From: Lineolata rhizophorae
Lineage: Eukaryota > Ascomycota > Dothideomycetes > Lineolatales > Lineolataceae
Direction: 5' to 3'
Assembly (NCBI GenBank): GCA_010093515.1
Contig: MU001674.1
Span: 1 to 64,000 of the forward strand
Length of the DNA stretch: 64,000 bases
The notes below the pieces were generated by a model that was given only the letters and a program-made list of their open reading frames with translations, did no database searches and was not told the origin of the DNA. Positions 22,177 to 35,735 of this stretch are shown here, piece by piece (the first letter of the stretch is position 1; each line of letters begins with the position of its first letter). The position numbers and the translations under genes were made by a program.

Positions 22177-24109
22177 TCATATCTTATTCGACATGACATC
22201 CTCGCGCGACTCCATGACGGGCGGATGGAGCCCGAGGCCGCCCCTCGCCTGCGCGCTCCGCAGGTCCACCTCCAGCCTCCCCTGGCTCGACGGCGGCCGC
22301 GGCGCCGAGAAGCTCATCGACGACGGCCGGTACTCGCGCTGGACGTCCTTGCCGAAGTAGTCGGGGGTGTTCCTGCCGGCGGGCGAGTAAGTCCCGGGCG
22401 GCGAGGCGAGCGTCGACGGCGAGAAGGCGGGCGGCGGCGTCGGTGAGCCCACCTTGAGCAGCTCGTACGTGCGCGCCTCACGGCTGGCGGCGTCGAGCGA
22501 GACAAACTCGTTCTTGCGGACTGTCTTCTCCTTGAACCAGTGGTACCATCCGCTGAACATGGACAGGCGGGCGAGCAGCAAGAAGCATTGCACGCCGGCA
22601 AGCTAGCGCATGGCGTTAGCGCGATTCCTTCTTCGTAGCGATTGCCAATTTCGGCCGCCCAGTCGGCGAGAAGAAAATGTCAACTTACTGCAAGCATCAA
22701 CAGGATGGCCACCACGGTGGGTTGATTGACGAGCGACTTCTGGGCAATGTCTGTGCACGCCTCCTTGTCGCCTCCGCTGAGGACGAGGCACGTGACCCAC
22801 GGCTCAATGTCGTCGGCTTTCTTCAGATGCGCATTCTCCATACTGTCTAGGTAGACGAACACGATGGAGAAAAAGATGACGTCCACGAGGATAAAGACGA
22901 CGATCATGATGCCACGCCATTGCAGCCATACGACTTTGCGCACTCGCCGATACACCGCGCGGGCGGATTGCATTCGCAGGCTTGACGTGTATGACGGTAA
23001 GCCGGAGCTATTTGTCGTTTCGGTCTTCTCGTCGCTCCATAAGTTCTTAATGTACACGTTTATGCAGTACCCGAAGCTGTGTAACGAGTCAGCTGGTCCG
23101 TCTTAAACCTTGAGATGCTGGTGGCGTGTGTTTCTTACGTCGCGAGCTGAACGATGGTAGAGAGGCCAGCAATGGCGAGCAGAGGACCCCAAAAGTCCTT
23201 CATTGAATTCTCGGAGTTGACATGGCACGCGTCACCGAAGCGGAACGATACTCCAGTGACGGTAATGGTGGCGGTAAAGAGCGTGGCGATCACACCCCAG
23301 CCGAGGCCCTGTGCGACGTAGAAGAATTTCTTTCCGGGTTGCACATCCCAGCAGATCTGCAAGTGCATCGACAAAGCTCGGATGAATACTAATTTTTCGT
23401 GCACGAGTCAGGACAACCGAAATCGCAACGTGCGTCCGTCGAGTTACTTACTCCACACATCGATCGCGAGACCGCCGGCAATGATGAATGCGCCCGACCA
23501 AGCGCAAGTTAGGCTGGTATACATATCGTTCGGAGTGATTTCATCGTAACATTGCGGTGGCTGAACACCGAGTGGTATGACAAATCCAAGCTGTGAATAT
23601 CAGATGAGCAAAACATGTTCCACACCTTGCTGCGTGGCGTCCGGGGGAACAAAAGAACTCACAGCTAGGGCAATGACTCCGATAATAAGACACACGCTAA
23701 GGTAGTGCCGTCGTGTCTTCTCGATCGGTAGCACCATATACGAAATGAGCAGAAAGAGACACAGCGCGAGGCCCAGGCCGTTTATCGATTCTGCAACCTT
23801 GTACCACGTCACGAAGCCTGCGGGAGTCTGTTAGAGCCGAGGATGGCGGAGGGCACTCCTCAATCAGGGGGCTCCTTACCTCTTGGGTAGATCCAGTCCG
23901 TCGCGGGACATGGCAGGCAGCAGGTAGCCTGGCCAGTCGGTGCGCAGAATCGGCCAGCAGTAACTAATAGTATGTCAATCCAATGCTCGATAAAAAAAAT
24001 AATGAAGAGGAATCGAGTGAAGAAACGCACATCCGCCGTCAACAGAAAACTGAGAGACATCCAAAAAGGGCGGAGGGCATGCGCCCCGAAGTTCTGTTAG
24101 GTTCGCCAT
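22177..24109 (-). CDS. Seven-helix GPCR-like membrane protein (fungal 'family C-like')
   Basis: Predicted plasma-membrane receptor-like protein; ligand and G-protein coupling are unknown. Seven minus-strand exons (24109-24031, 23963-23880, 23817-23663, 23590-23452, 23388-23139, 23076-22689, 22602-22177) give 506 aa, with every phase consistent. The start MANLTELRGACPPPF begins a short extracellular N-terminus of about 55 residues. It contains four separated Cys positions, ending in ATCCLPCPATDWIYPR just before helix 1. Helices follow, including LALCLFLLISYMV, HYLSVCLIIGVIALA, LGFVIPLG, AFIIAGGLAIDVW, GLGWGVIATLFTATITV, LLAIAGLSTIVQLATFGYCI and MIVVFILVDVIFFSIVFVY. The long cytosolic tail is Ser/Pro-rich with likely phosphorylation sites. 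The CCLPCP and QICWDVQPGKKFF signatures match proteins annotated in Sordariomycetes as family C-like GPCRs, as far as I recall. Confidence 0.82.
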
Positions 24110-27100
24110 TCAATATCCGACTCTGTCCGCGAGGCTGCGCGTTCCTCATTGAAAGATTTGAACAGTAGTGGTTTCGGTGCGGAAGATTCGAGTGTTCTCG
24201 TAATGGCTCTACATCAACTCGACAATGTTCACAATTCCGATGGCCCTCCTGATATAACTGCTTGCAATAGATTATAGGGATCGCTGAAGTCGGCGTGAAA
24301 AAGGAGACCACTAGTGGCGAGGGACGGCATGCGGATGTGACAATTGGGTTTTCGATGTAGTTGTTGTCGGAAAGGAAGAGGTTGTAAGAGATATTCTCCG
24401 AGCGAACGGTAGAGACTGTCGAATGGAAGGCCCACGCTGGGCAGGCCGCGGCGTAGTGTGAGACAGGCAGGTGTGATAGCCTCTATGGCCTGGAAAACGG
24501 CCGAGGTGAAACTGACATTCCCAATGGCGCGGCAGACAACCAAAACGGAAGGTGTAGCCTCGTCGCGGGTGTGGCGTCTAGTCCTTTTGCTCGCCCACGG
24601 GCGGTGCACTGACGTTTGGTGGGGTGTGCACACAATTGAGTTCTCACGAAGTGAATTGGCAAAGTGAATTCCGCAAAGCAACGGCGCAATGAAGGCAGTT
24701 GCTCGGGAGTGCTCAGCGCGAGATGGCAAAAACGAGAGCAAGGGAAGCAGAGCCAGAGGGGAAAAGGCGGGAGGACGCAGGACGCGTGCATGGTAAAGTA
24801 CCTCCTAATGGAGGTGCGGGTATCCCGAGAGGGGGCTACACGGGAGAGCCGGGGGGGATGGGGCCATGGAGACCTGTGCCTGTCAGCTTTTGGCCCGTCC
24901 CTACCGTCGCTAGTGCCCAGCGGCGCGGAGAGAGGACGATCGCAGCAGCCAGTTGGTCGGGGGAGCATGGTCCCCCAGACGAGCGACACACGGCTGCGCA
25001 AAGCTGCGCAGCGTGGGCCGGTGGTGGTGGCCAGGCCGGGGGGGGAAGTGTACATGGGCAAGTCGAGGCCGGCCCAGGGACGCGGCGGGGCTGGTTGGCT
25101 GCGTCGCGCCGACGCCCAGCGCGCCCAGGCCCCCGCGCCCCGTCATGCCCGCCGGGCCCGCCAGCCAACGGCCGCTCGCGTGCGGGCTCTGGGCGCCCGC
25201 CCGGCGCCCTGCCCCGGCCGCCTGCCTGCTGCGCGCGCAGCCCCGGCCGGCGGCAACGCGCGCGCTGGGGTGCGGCATTTGGCCCATCCCGTCCCAACCC
25301 CAATCCCAGCCCAGTCCTATTTCGTTCACTGCCAGTCGAGATGCGCGCTCGTCGGTCGCTTGCGCCGCGCCGCCGCGCTCGCCCTGCGCACGCCTCTTTC
25401 CCTTCGCCATCCTTGCCGTGGGTTTGGATGAGGTCCTGCGTGCAATATCGACTTGCCCACGCCTCCGGCCCCGACCTTGCCCGTCGCAGAGAGAACGCCA
25501 ATATCACTCCGTGACTCCGTCGCTTGGTTGCGTCTGGCGAAGCAAAGCGACGCGACGACAACTCGTGGCCCTCCGGCGGCCGAGAACACACTGCCATACC
25601 CGGCCGCTCCACCTCGTAGGGCGGACGGCTCCGAGGGGGGTCAGCCCTGAAGGGGGATCAGGATCAGTGGGAAGGATGGTCCGTGATTCTGGTCTGTTGG
25701 ATTGACGACAATGGAACGCCACAACCGCGCCCCTTACTCGTCCTGGCTTGCGGGCTTGCGCTCTTCGCTGCGCGTCAGAAGCAAAAAGCCCATACGTAAG
25801 TACCTAGTAGTAGCAAATGTGGGATTTCCGTGGAGCAGACGCCAGCTGCTGCCGGCGCCACCGCCGCCCGCCGAACTCGCTCGAGTTTTCTCTCCGTAGT
25901 GAGCACTGGCCAGACGGCGGATGGGGGCGGCGCCGATTGAAGCCAGACCAGCGTCTCGAATACAGGCGGCGGTCCAGTCAGCCCCGCCGAGCGGCTTCCA
26001 ACCTTCCAAAGGGCTCGCCGACAGGATTCCCGTCTAGTCTCGAGACCTCTCACGTGGGGCGAGCCCGAGCGGAGAAACGCTCGAAGGGCTGGGTTGCTGC
26101 AGCCACTCACGACGCCAGAGCGCCCTTTGCGCCGCGTGCGGCGAGGTCGCGGGGCTGCACCGAGTACGTCACGGGCTGTGTCACGGGCCTCCGTCACGGG
26201 CTGGCCGACGGCGACGATTGGCATGATCACGCAGAGCGCTCTCGCCTTTCTTCATTTACTGCCTCCGGCGCGCGCGAATGGTACGATCGAGAGAGCCCCA
26301 GCCCAAAAAAGCCGGGCTCGAAGCCTCGAAAGGCGTTGGGTGTCAGCCTACCAACGGTCTGCGTCAGCTCCCCTTCCTCCAAGCAAACAAAAAGAGCGGC
26401 ACAGCAAATGCGAGGGCGGGCAGCTCCGGCCGGCGGCGGCGGCGCATGCGTGCTCTCGATCCCGTGCAGGAAGCAGAGAAATATTCCGATCAGCTCAGCA
26501 CTCAAAATGGCCGCCCAAAGAAACGTCCAATATTGCGGGCCTGGCGTGCCCCAGACTCCCGAAAGGGGTTGCGATCCACGCGGCAGGGGGCGTAGAGGGC
26601 CAGCCGCGTCGTCTTGCCCGCAGCCCCGGTGCCTGGCCAGCGGGGCCCGGCCCAGCGTCAAGCAGGCCAATCGCGGCCGCGAGAGCGGCTTTTGCGTTGA
26701 CGAGGCCCGGCATTGGCTGCCGTCGACCGCCAGCCCGCGAATCCCGCCCGCCGAAAGCCGCCACTCGAAAGCTCGAAATTTGCCTCGAGCTCGCATCGAT
26801 GGGGATCCGTCGCCAGCTTTGCGCGCCCGCGGCTTTCCGTCTGGAGATTGAATTATGTCGGTCCCGCCTTTCTAATGATAACAACTGGTGCCGCCCCGGA
26901 TAGGGAAGATACGCATGTACTACGTATGTAGGCGGCCCTCTCCAGCCGCTCGGAAAAGGTCCCGGCGGGCTTGCTAGGGTGGGGGGGGAAGAGAAAAGAA
27001 GGGGAAAAAGAAAAGGATCAAAGCCCAAATGTGTGGGCAGCAAAAGTCCGGCGCCCTGCCGTCCTGCCGTTCAAATTTTTCATCAGAGGCACGCTTTTCC

Positions 27101-29900
27101 GAGAACGGCGATGAACGAACGACGCGGTCCCCTCAAAGGAACCCCCACCGGGCACGTCCTCTGTCGTCCGGGAGTCCGCTCTTTCATGGCGTCAAGGGGC
27201 GCCGCCCTCAGCTGCACGTCTTCGCGTTTGATGTTCCTGCCGTGCCGTCGCGATCGAGCCGCACCCGTCCTCCGCGCTTTCCCCTTTTCCGCAACACCGG
27301 CCGCGTATATGGCGTTGCATCATCATAATCGCGCGGCTTATACATCCAATTCTGGCCCCTTGGACCGGCATGGGGCTCCACTTGTTCCTCGCCGTCGAGG
27401 GCATTTCCGGTGTGCTACATTGGTACCTTCGAGGTACGTAAAGTAGGCCGGGAGCTAAGTAGGGCCATTTGCTTCAAAACCAGGTGCGCGATGGGTATAA
27501 CTCGATCCCACAATTAGAGTCCTGTCAAGGGTGCGGATTTAGGCAAAACAGGGGAGCGTTCTGTGTAGCCTTACTGTCGTACGTTGACGCGAACCGAACG
27601 CGTTCTACAAGATACTGCAGAAGCTCTCGAATAAGGCCCGTCTGGTCCGGACCCTGGCGGTTTTCTCCCGTGATTTACCAATCACGGGTTTTCAGCAGCT
27701 CATCTCGGAGACACGGGCACGGTTTCCGCGCCTCATGCTCTCGCCGTCACTCTTCGCTCGCCTGCAGGCACTGTGCCACGCTGCGAGCGTCCGCCTAGTG
27801 GTCACACATTGTCGAACGCATCGAGGGTGGCCAAGCGAACAATGTCTGTCAGTGTGTGTGTGTGCGCGCCATGATCAGTAGATCTTTCGATAACGAACGA
27901 CTACTATGAAGATCCTCCGGGTTGTTGCTCTCTCCCACGGTTCGCCATCATGTCGTGCCAGCGGTGGCCCCGTGTGTGCCCCGTGTGCCCTGTCCGCGCG
28001 CCATCGTCGCGCCGGTCGGGGGAATTCCCTGAACCGCTTACCTGGGTCCCTGGATACTACGTGTATGGGCCCCCCGCGAGGTAGCATCCGGCAGAGATTC
28101 CATTCCTCAAGTTCGGGCCTTCTGGAAGGACGCTCGGCCACCACGACCGGCACATGCACGCCTAAGGAGTTCGAACGCTCGCGCCTCGGCCGGGCGAACC
28201 CACGCCACCTGGAGGCTGCGCTACATGGCTTCATTCCCGCCATTTTCCTTGCACGAGATGACAAGCAAACCGTTTATCCAGTTCGGCCATTTCGCAGGCC
28301 GTCCTTCTTGCAGTCTGTTTTCCCTCGGCCGTAACCGGGAGCGATGTTTAGCTCGTGCTTGGCCCTGCATGGAAACCGCAGCGTGTTCGACGATCGTCGC
28401 TAGCACTTTGCTACTGTACCTACCGCCGGCATCCTATCCGCATCCGCTCTAACCCAAACAATCGGTGCCCCCCTGAGTCGTGCAACCATTACCGCGGCGG
28501 AATAGTGTGCGGGGAATGCCTGCGACACAGTTCCTAGGCCCTAGATTAGATGTATGCAGTAATCGATAGGGCAGGCGTGTCGAAGTACGTAGGAGTGCCT
28601 TCGTCGGACGTGGCCGAATTCCGAGTGGAGTCTCTACCCACGCGATCTCTGACGAACAGCCAAGAGGGGTTCAATCTTGAAACATCAAGACCCGCCTGCA
28701 CATTCCTATCCCGCACACTCGGTGGCCGAAGAGCCCAAAAATCTCGCCGACATACCAGCGGACTCCTAATTCTCAAACGCTTCAAGGCTCCCCTATCTCA
28801 CGATGCGGCAAACCCCCAGGAACCGCCTTATCTAACCGGGCCTTCTGCAGGCGGGCGCCCTTCGTGTGATAGGGCGCCGGCAACGGCTCCAAGCTGCATC
28901 ATCCCGCCCATGCCAAACCCGCAAGGGTCGTCCGCCGGCGCCGGCGCCGATTGGCTTGACGCCACGTCCGTGGATGCAGGCCGAGCATGAAGTCACCTTC
29001 TCAGTTCCGGTCCTGCAAGCCGTGCGCCGTTCCGAACCGCTGCAACCTCTGTCTACTTGGGGCACTAGGCTAGTAGGTACCCAAGGCCAAGTGGTGTCTC
29101 GCCATGGACCCCGAACTCCTTGAGCCGTGGTAGAGGGCTCGCGCCGCTTCTTTTCTAACTATGGAACCTGCAGTCTGGTCTGGTGGGCCCGCCCTCCAGG
29201 CTACAGACGTTCGTTGCTGAGCGGTCGTTCCAGTTCGCCGGCAGTTGCTTGCGGGGCGGCAGCGCGCCTTGTTGCGCCGCCTTGAATACTCGAGAGCGAC
29301 AAGAAAACTTCCGTTTGGTCGAGCCGGCCCGCTTTGTTGACGCAATGCAGACTCGGAACCATTCGGTATGCGATGCTCAAGTGTCCCGGCAATGTTAGTT
29401 ACGCCTTTTGCGGCCGGGGATCTAGAGCATGTTGCCGATTGCCTCACTGTCCTGTATGGTATGTTAATAGCTCACCAAGCTAGCCAGCGAGTGTTGATCG
29501 TCCGCGGATGCCTTGCAGAATCTTCAAAGCTCCACTTCTCCCTAGGCAATACCCACTCGAACCAAACCCGCGGACGACGCGGAATGCGTAATAGGAAAGT
29601 TCGCACACTTTCAACCCGATCATTGCGGGTTCGCTATCCATCATCAGTCATGGATGCTGCTCTTGAACAACTTCGAAACGGTTATTACTCCAGGGTTCTG
29701 AGAATTTCAGAGCCGTCACTCCGTCCTCTCGGCAGACGCCATGAAACATCGTAAAAGACAGAACAAATTTTTATGCTACCCACCGGCTATCATCCTCCGC
29801 TATTCTGCAGCCCTTAGCGTCGAGTCGGGCCGTCGACGTCCTACCCTAATGCCTGTCATAGTGCAGAACTTCAAACTGCTAGCCACGGCCACCGGCAGGA
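24110..29900. other. GC-rich region without recognisable gene
   Basis: Nearly 5.8 kb, the first few hundred bases being the GPCR-like promoter. Between 24.6 and 27.4 kb, open frames of 150-344 codons occur in several frames on both strands at once (for example 24836-25612 minus and 25817-26851 plus). They are Arg/Ala/Pro/Ser-rich, mutually exclusive and motif-free, so I read them as composition artefacts. A short (TG)n run lies at about 27852-27864. I see no tRNA, no transposase motif and no terminal repeats. Confidence 0.45.
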
Positions 29901-32900
29901 CACCTCGATATTCCAAGCGGCAGATTCTCAGTTAAGATCTCAGCTCACGGAAGTTGATTCGCGGGTAAAAAAAAGGCGTATTTAGAGTTTCCCAACGAGT
30001 AGAGAATCGTACAGCAGTTGAAGCAAAGTGACCGGGTTTGTGCTCTCAGCTCGACTGTCCCGCCTGAGGCATACTTTCACCTGCGCAAATTGTGGCGTCC
30101 ATAGAGATTTCCCATTGCTTCTGCACGTCTTCGGCTGGATGAACAATGCCCGTCCATGCGAAAGTCATTTCGGATGAATACAAGTCGACGAGTAGAATTT
30201 CTACCGGAGGCATTCACACCAATGCGGATTGAATTACACTTGGAGCACTAACCCACTTGTGAGTATAGTACTTAATCTTTCCAGTTGAAAGAGATTGCGA
30301 GGTATCCCGTCAATAGCAAAATTTTCGAGTTCAAAAGGGAAATTCTAATAGACGCAATAAAATGGGGGATTTTCATTGGTCGCAGTTTTAAGAGCCTTCA
30401 GCTCCCTGTGAACCTTTGGTGGCTATTTTTGGTCGCCCCGGCCATCTAAACCTGGGTATCCCTATGGTTATTGCCCGGGTCCCCTATAGACGGGCATTTA
30501 CTACGTTAGTCATACCGCTTTCAATAATCTCAACGCGCACGCATATATACATAGGTACCTAATCGAACGCCCGAATATCGCGCCTTCAACTGGGGCTATC
30601 CTTTCCCACAACATAGCCGCAGGCGAAGCTTAACGTTTTAAAGCACACCACTGCGCGTCGGGGAAAGCGGCGCAAGACTCCCTGATCAATTGTACAAGCG
30701 ACGAGACGGATATTCAGGGCTGCAAGCTCTAAGCATAGCTTCATTGCCTCCGCCCTTTCACCGACCGCGCCCAGCCACCCGTGTCAGGAGCACCCGCGAA
30801 GTGGAGCGGGTGGATCGTCAGGCCCGCCGAAATGGCGGCCTCGTCTGAGCCAGACGCGTCTGGGCCGCGCCGATCAGATCACCGCCGGGCGAGCGGTCGC
30901 GCTCCAACACCGCGGGCCGGGTTGTTTTCTAGGCTGGGCCGCATGAGTCGCGAGCTATGTATGTATAGGTCGGTCGGTGGTCGTTGTGGAGCCGTGCGGG
31001 CGGGTTGTCACTCAACAATAACGTGCTTCGGGAGCGTCCCCAGGGGAAGCGGGTCGGATCGCGAGTCAGGTTTCTTCTCTCGCTCTGATTTTTTCGGCGC
31101 CGGGGTTTTCGGGGTCCCAAAAAAGCGTTTCTAGGTACATAGCCGTAGACCATTCGCCGGATCGGGGCTTGCGCTAGCTATTTCGTCCGGGTAGCCGACA
31201 CTACGTAGTAAAAGGTTTTCGTCTTGAGCCATGCGGTTTCCCGACTTTCTCGGAGCAAACCCCTAGGACGCCGACTTTTTTTTTTTTGCTCGTCCTCGGG
31301 ACGTCGCGACGCTATTGTTGATGCTTTCCCATGCGCTTCAGCGAATTCGAACCGGCCTGGAACGTATCATGTAGACATCGCTTGTCGGAGATTTCACTGG
31401 TATGACCTCGCTCTGTTCATTCCCTATATCCGTTTACCAAGAACCCGTGGATTCCCAAGACTCCTGACCGTGGTGGCTCTACGGCTCGGGCCGTGTGTGG
31501 CCGCGAATATATTGCGCATGTCTCTGACTGGTCGACCTAATTCAAGTTATACTTTTAACTTCTCATCGATCCATTGTTCTCTCTTTCGGCTTCTTTAATC
31601 GTCTCACTTGAAATTTTACTCGACAGGCTACTGCAATATTTGAGGTTTCATATCGCCGAGGTCTTTATAACCCTGCTAGAAGTTTCATTTGAGACCACTC
31701 CCATCCGTCACCCGACCGAGCGTTCGACCATCGGCTTCTTATTACCTTCTCTTAGACAATGGATGATCTGCGGCAAAGATTTCTGAAGCAAGTGTTCGGC
31801 AAGGAGGGCTTCAAGAGTTCAATTTAGCCGGAACAAAGCTTTCGTTCGATGACCTAGGAAACTTCCACAACGACGGCTAGAGGGTTCGAGCCTTGAACCA
31901 CGCCTTCGAGCGCAGAAAGCTTAGCACGCTTGCTGTCAACTTCTAGCCTGAAGTCACGGGAGTCAAGAGACCCCACTGCTCTCTTTCAGGTCTCCAGCCG
32001 TTCAACCTTTACTGGCACAGGAAACAAGGTGGGTCACTATGAATACAGCACTCGGAAATCATCGCTACAGTTATACTCTGTATGTGTATCGTCATTTCAA
32101 CCCACGTTAAAAGTGAGCATCGTGCTATATCTATTATATTATCCTGCCTTTTTTTTGGACTAGTATAGGCTTGGATTACGCTAAACAATATTTACGAGTT
32201 GATCATTCCTGGAACACTATCAAGTATTCTCTAAAGGACTTATTTCCACTGTTTCACCCGTCCTATCAGCATAAGGGAACTACTACAGTAGCTCCCGTAT
32301 GAAATTTTTTGGGTTTTAGCACTACCATATTTGGGATTCGAGTGTTGTCAGTAGCGCCAACTTTGGATAGGTCTGCGTACTCTCCAAAAACCCACAACAT
32401 GGCAACTTTGCCGGACATCACCTTCCGGGGAACGCCCCCCATGATTTGAGTAAGCACTTAGTGTAAAAGCTGCCGCTAGCGAAGTCTGTACTACTGTAGT
32501 GGAGTAGAAGGGGCCCCTCACACCTTTTTCTTTTCAATGTTTGGACGTGACTTCTACCACTCCTCCCTGCTGTATTTAACTCTTTCCTTGACTCACTTCT
32601 CCCCTCAACACACACACCAACCCAATCACTTTCATACCAAAAGGTTGCCTTGCCATTGCATACTCAGTACACCTTCTTTTCACCCTTTTTTCTCAAAAGT
32701 TAGTTAGAAACAGTTGCTGCTTCTCCCAAACCGAGACACGATGCTGCGAGAAAGTGAAGACGTGATTACTCGATGTTCTTTTGTGCTATTACCAGGTAAA
32801 GCGTTCTACCCTGCTACAATACAAGGCTGTCGCACCGTGCTCAGAGTTGTATTTTTGCTCAAGGATGAGGAAGGGCAATGACTAAATTCCAAGAGCTGAG

Positions 32901-35735
32901 CTTGTATTGCGTTAACTCAGCTAATGCCGTGGGTCGACTACCCCTGGTGGAAAGCGAAAGGAAAGGCAATCTACCCTGTCTGCATTCGTGTTTTCGTACG
33001 TGCTTCCTCCACCGAGGCTGGAAATGACACCCACCATTACCTTCCACATTGCTCCTTTCTGACTCGAGGTATGACAATCCGTTAATCAAAAAGGTTGCCG
33101 GGCATCCTTGGAAATGACCGATTTTATGGTGCATTCGAAAAGAACTGAAGAACCCATCCAACTGGACCAGCTTCAGTCAGAACCACTGCGAATGCTCCTT
33201 TGTAAGTCTATTCGAACTGCTCCCGTGTACCAGGAGCCATAGTTTTCCCCATGACGACCATTCCTTCGGCCCCATACGTTGGATTATCGTTCTAGCCAGA
33301 GGTGCGAAATTTAACTAGAGCAGCGAAGATGGTCCCGAGTCCCCGGACGAGAACTCTGCCGGTATCACAGGGTCCGCTATTCTTTGGCATGCAAATGCGT
33401 CGATCGAGAACGGCAACTCAAAGGACGAGGTGAAAATACAGTTGTTCGGGTTAGGCACCGAAACCAGTCGGAGTAATCTAAGGATAGCCTTCGGACTCTT
33501 GATGAGACAGACATCTGCTGGTAACAGGACATGCAACGAGCAGAAGCAGCTTACCGGATACCATCGCGGGATGTTGTTGGAAATAAGGCGTGGTTAGGAC
33601 AAGGTAGGGTATTATCGAGGCGTAAGCAAACTTCTTTCATTGTCTCTTGTTCCTTACGGTTCTATGCTTGCAGTGACGGCATCTGTCTTTTACGATGCTT
33701 ACCCCAAGACTGGCGGAAACGATACCGCACGCGACATACGTCTCTGGCCACAGGCTTCTTTGCCGATAGCGTCAACTAGGACTCGACTCAGGTCGTGCTT
33801 GGCCAATAGTTCTGGCTCTTAGAAGAAGAAAGTGTGCTGCTTTGCAGGCGTCGCCTCGGCACCATATCGTGGGATCGGTGGCTACCGGATATTGGAAAAA
33901 CGAGCTCAAAGGCACTGCCCGAAAGGGCTATAGATAGTCCGTTATCGCAGATGCCGAGGGAATAACTTGTCCGCGATTTGAAAAGGCGCGATGAAAACGA
34001 CACTCAAAGGACCGGCGCTCCTAGAGGACCGAGGCCAGATCTTACTGCAGAGTGGGCTCTCATATTGTTGGTTGGTCACGTCCTCGTATGTCTCTGTCGC
34101 CGTGCCCACCGGAGGCATCATCGCCGTGGCAAGCACTGCTCGTACCGCCGACATAGGTTGTGGATCTTTCATTTTCCTCCTGTATGGAATCATCACTCTG
34201 ATCGTCCCTCTCCTACACATTGGCCACCCGTGGGCCCGCAACAGAAGCACCAACTGGAAACGCCTTGACGAACGCGCGGCTGCTAGGAATTCTTAAGACA
34301 TTCTAGCTTCCCGGTAGGTACGTTGCTTTGGGTCGGACTGGATTGTTCGCGGCGTATCTAATTGCTGTGAGGAGCCATATCACTGTCGATCCTGGACCTG
34401 GTCGAGAAAAAGGAAGAGAACATGTCGGCATTGATGTCTGGATAGGGAACGTGAGTAGTTTCATATTGTGACTGCTATTCTAAGGCGTTGTGCAAAGTGG
34501 TAATGAAATACGTCTCACATAATTCTGTACTTAGCCATCGTGAGCACCCAGTATCTAAGTAATTTCAGGGCTCCTTATCCCTGCCGTTGTATTGCCTCTT
34601 CATTGCTATTCACGTGCTAAATTGTAGTATATATGTGCATATACTCCGTACACAGGCCTCACAAATTAACTTTACTCATGCTTACCATGTCAGCCAATTC
34701 ATATTACCAAGGCTTGCCACGAAGTAGCCTTACTCAATAATATAACGCACTGTCAAGGACCACACATAACAATCAAATGCCACATCCATTTACTCCCCCT
34801 TCCTCCGCAATCTACATGTCCTATCTACAACCACGCCTCTGCCTAACTGCACCGCACCTCCTGTAAGTTTCTATCCCACCTCACGACTACATTTCCCCCA
34901 CAAGAGAACAAAGACAGTTTCGCACGCGCACCCAGCCAGTGGATAAGACATTACATCATAACAGAGCCACAAAATAAAGTTCAAAAGGACAAAAGAAAAC
35001 CAAAAAAAAAAAAATACCCTGACAAGGAAGACAAGCCCCGACCCACAAGACGTACCTCCACACCATTAAGAGATGCTACCACGCTGATGGACCTCTCCTA
35101 ACAGCGTAAAAATACGCCAATGAGTTGGGACAATACTGCCGAATCAAACCTCCAGCATCAGGTCGAGCCAACCTCGCACGAGGACATCGCCATCATGGTA
35201 GACTGCTCCCGCTCAACAATATGCACATGCAAACATGAAGGAAAAAAACATAGGCGCGGGGTAAAAGGTAGACTAGGCAGAACAGGAAAGGTATCTAGCA
35301 GTTGACAAGAACGCAGAATGAGCATACTATCAGAAAGAGAAGCAACAATACAGCAAGCTTTGAACTTTGTGACGCGCAGAGCAAGAAGTGGAATAGGACA
35401 AAATAAAAATGCAGCAAAGCAACCAGACAGGCCCCAGCGCCTGGCTTGCAATGACAAAACAAAAAAGAAAATCAACGCCGATATGTGCCATAGTACCAGC
35501 CAGTGCCGTTTATGCCCCCAGAATATGCAAAACAAAAAGGTACAAAAGGAAAAACATCTAAGAAAGGCAAAGTAAACCCAGTACTGGCAATCCGGCATTA
35601 GGGGGTAAGATGAGGACAAGTAAGCACCAGCGCATACAAGCACTCGGCGGGATGAGAAGAAAGTGACTAACAGAAAGCAGTACAAAAAAAAAACGCACCG
35701 CAACATTCCAACCGCCCGTTGTCTCTCCGCTGAGA
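29901..35735. other. AT-leaning gene-poor region
   Basis: About 5.8 kb of mostly AT-leaning sequence, with a GC-richer block at 30.7-31.3 kb. One plus-strand frame at 33991-34296 (101 codons) has two hydrophobic stretches (VSVAVPTGGIIAVAS and FIFLLYGIITLIVPLLHI) and could be a membrane-protein remnant, but I cannot name it. The last 700 nt lie just beyond the Nif1-like stop and probably include its 3' UTR. The hydrophobic 182-codon minus-strand frame at 35158-35706 there looks spurious. Confidence 0.4.

Noticed and set aside
24664-26903. Many frames of 150-344 codons on both strands
   Set aside because: Up to five frames open over the same bases with low-complexity products; composition artefact rather than genes.
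35158-35706. 182-codon hydrophobic minus-strand frame below the Nif1-like gene
   Set aside because: Phe/Leu/Cys-rich from A-rich plus-strand DNA; located in the presumed 3' UTR, no domain pattern.
29901-35735. Transposon or virus-like element in the AT-leaning block
   Set aside because: No terminal repeats, integrase, transposase or reverse-transcriptase motif could be read; only degenerate sequence.
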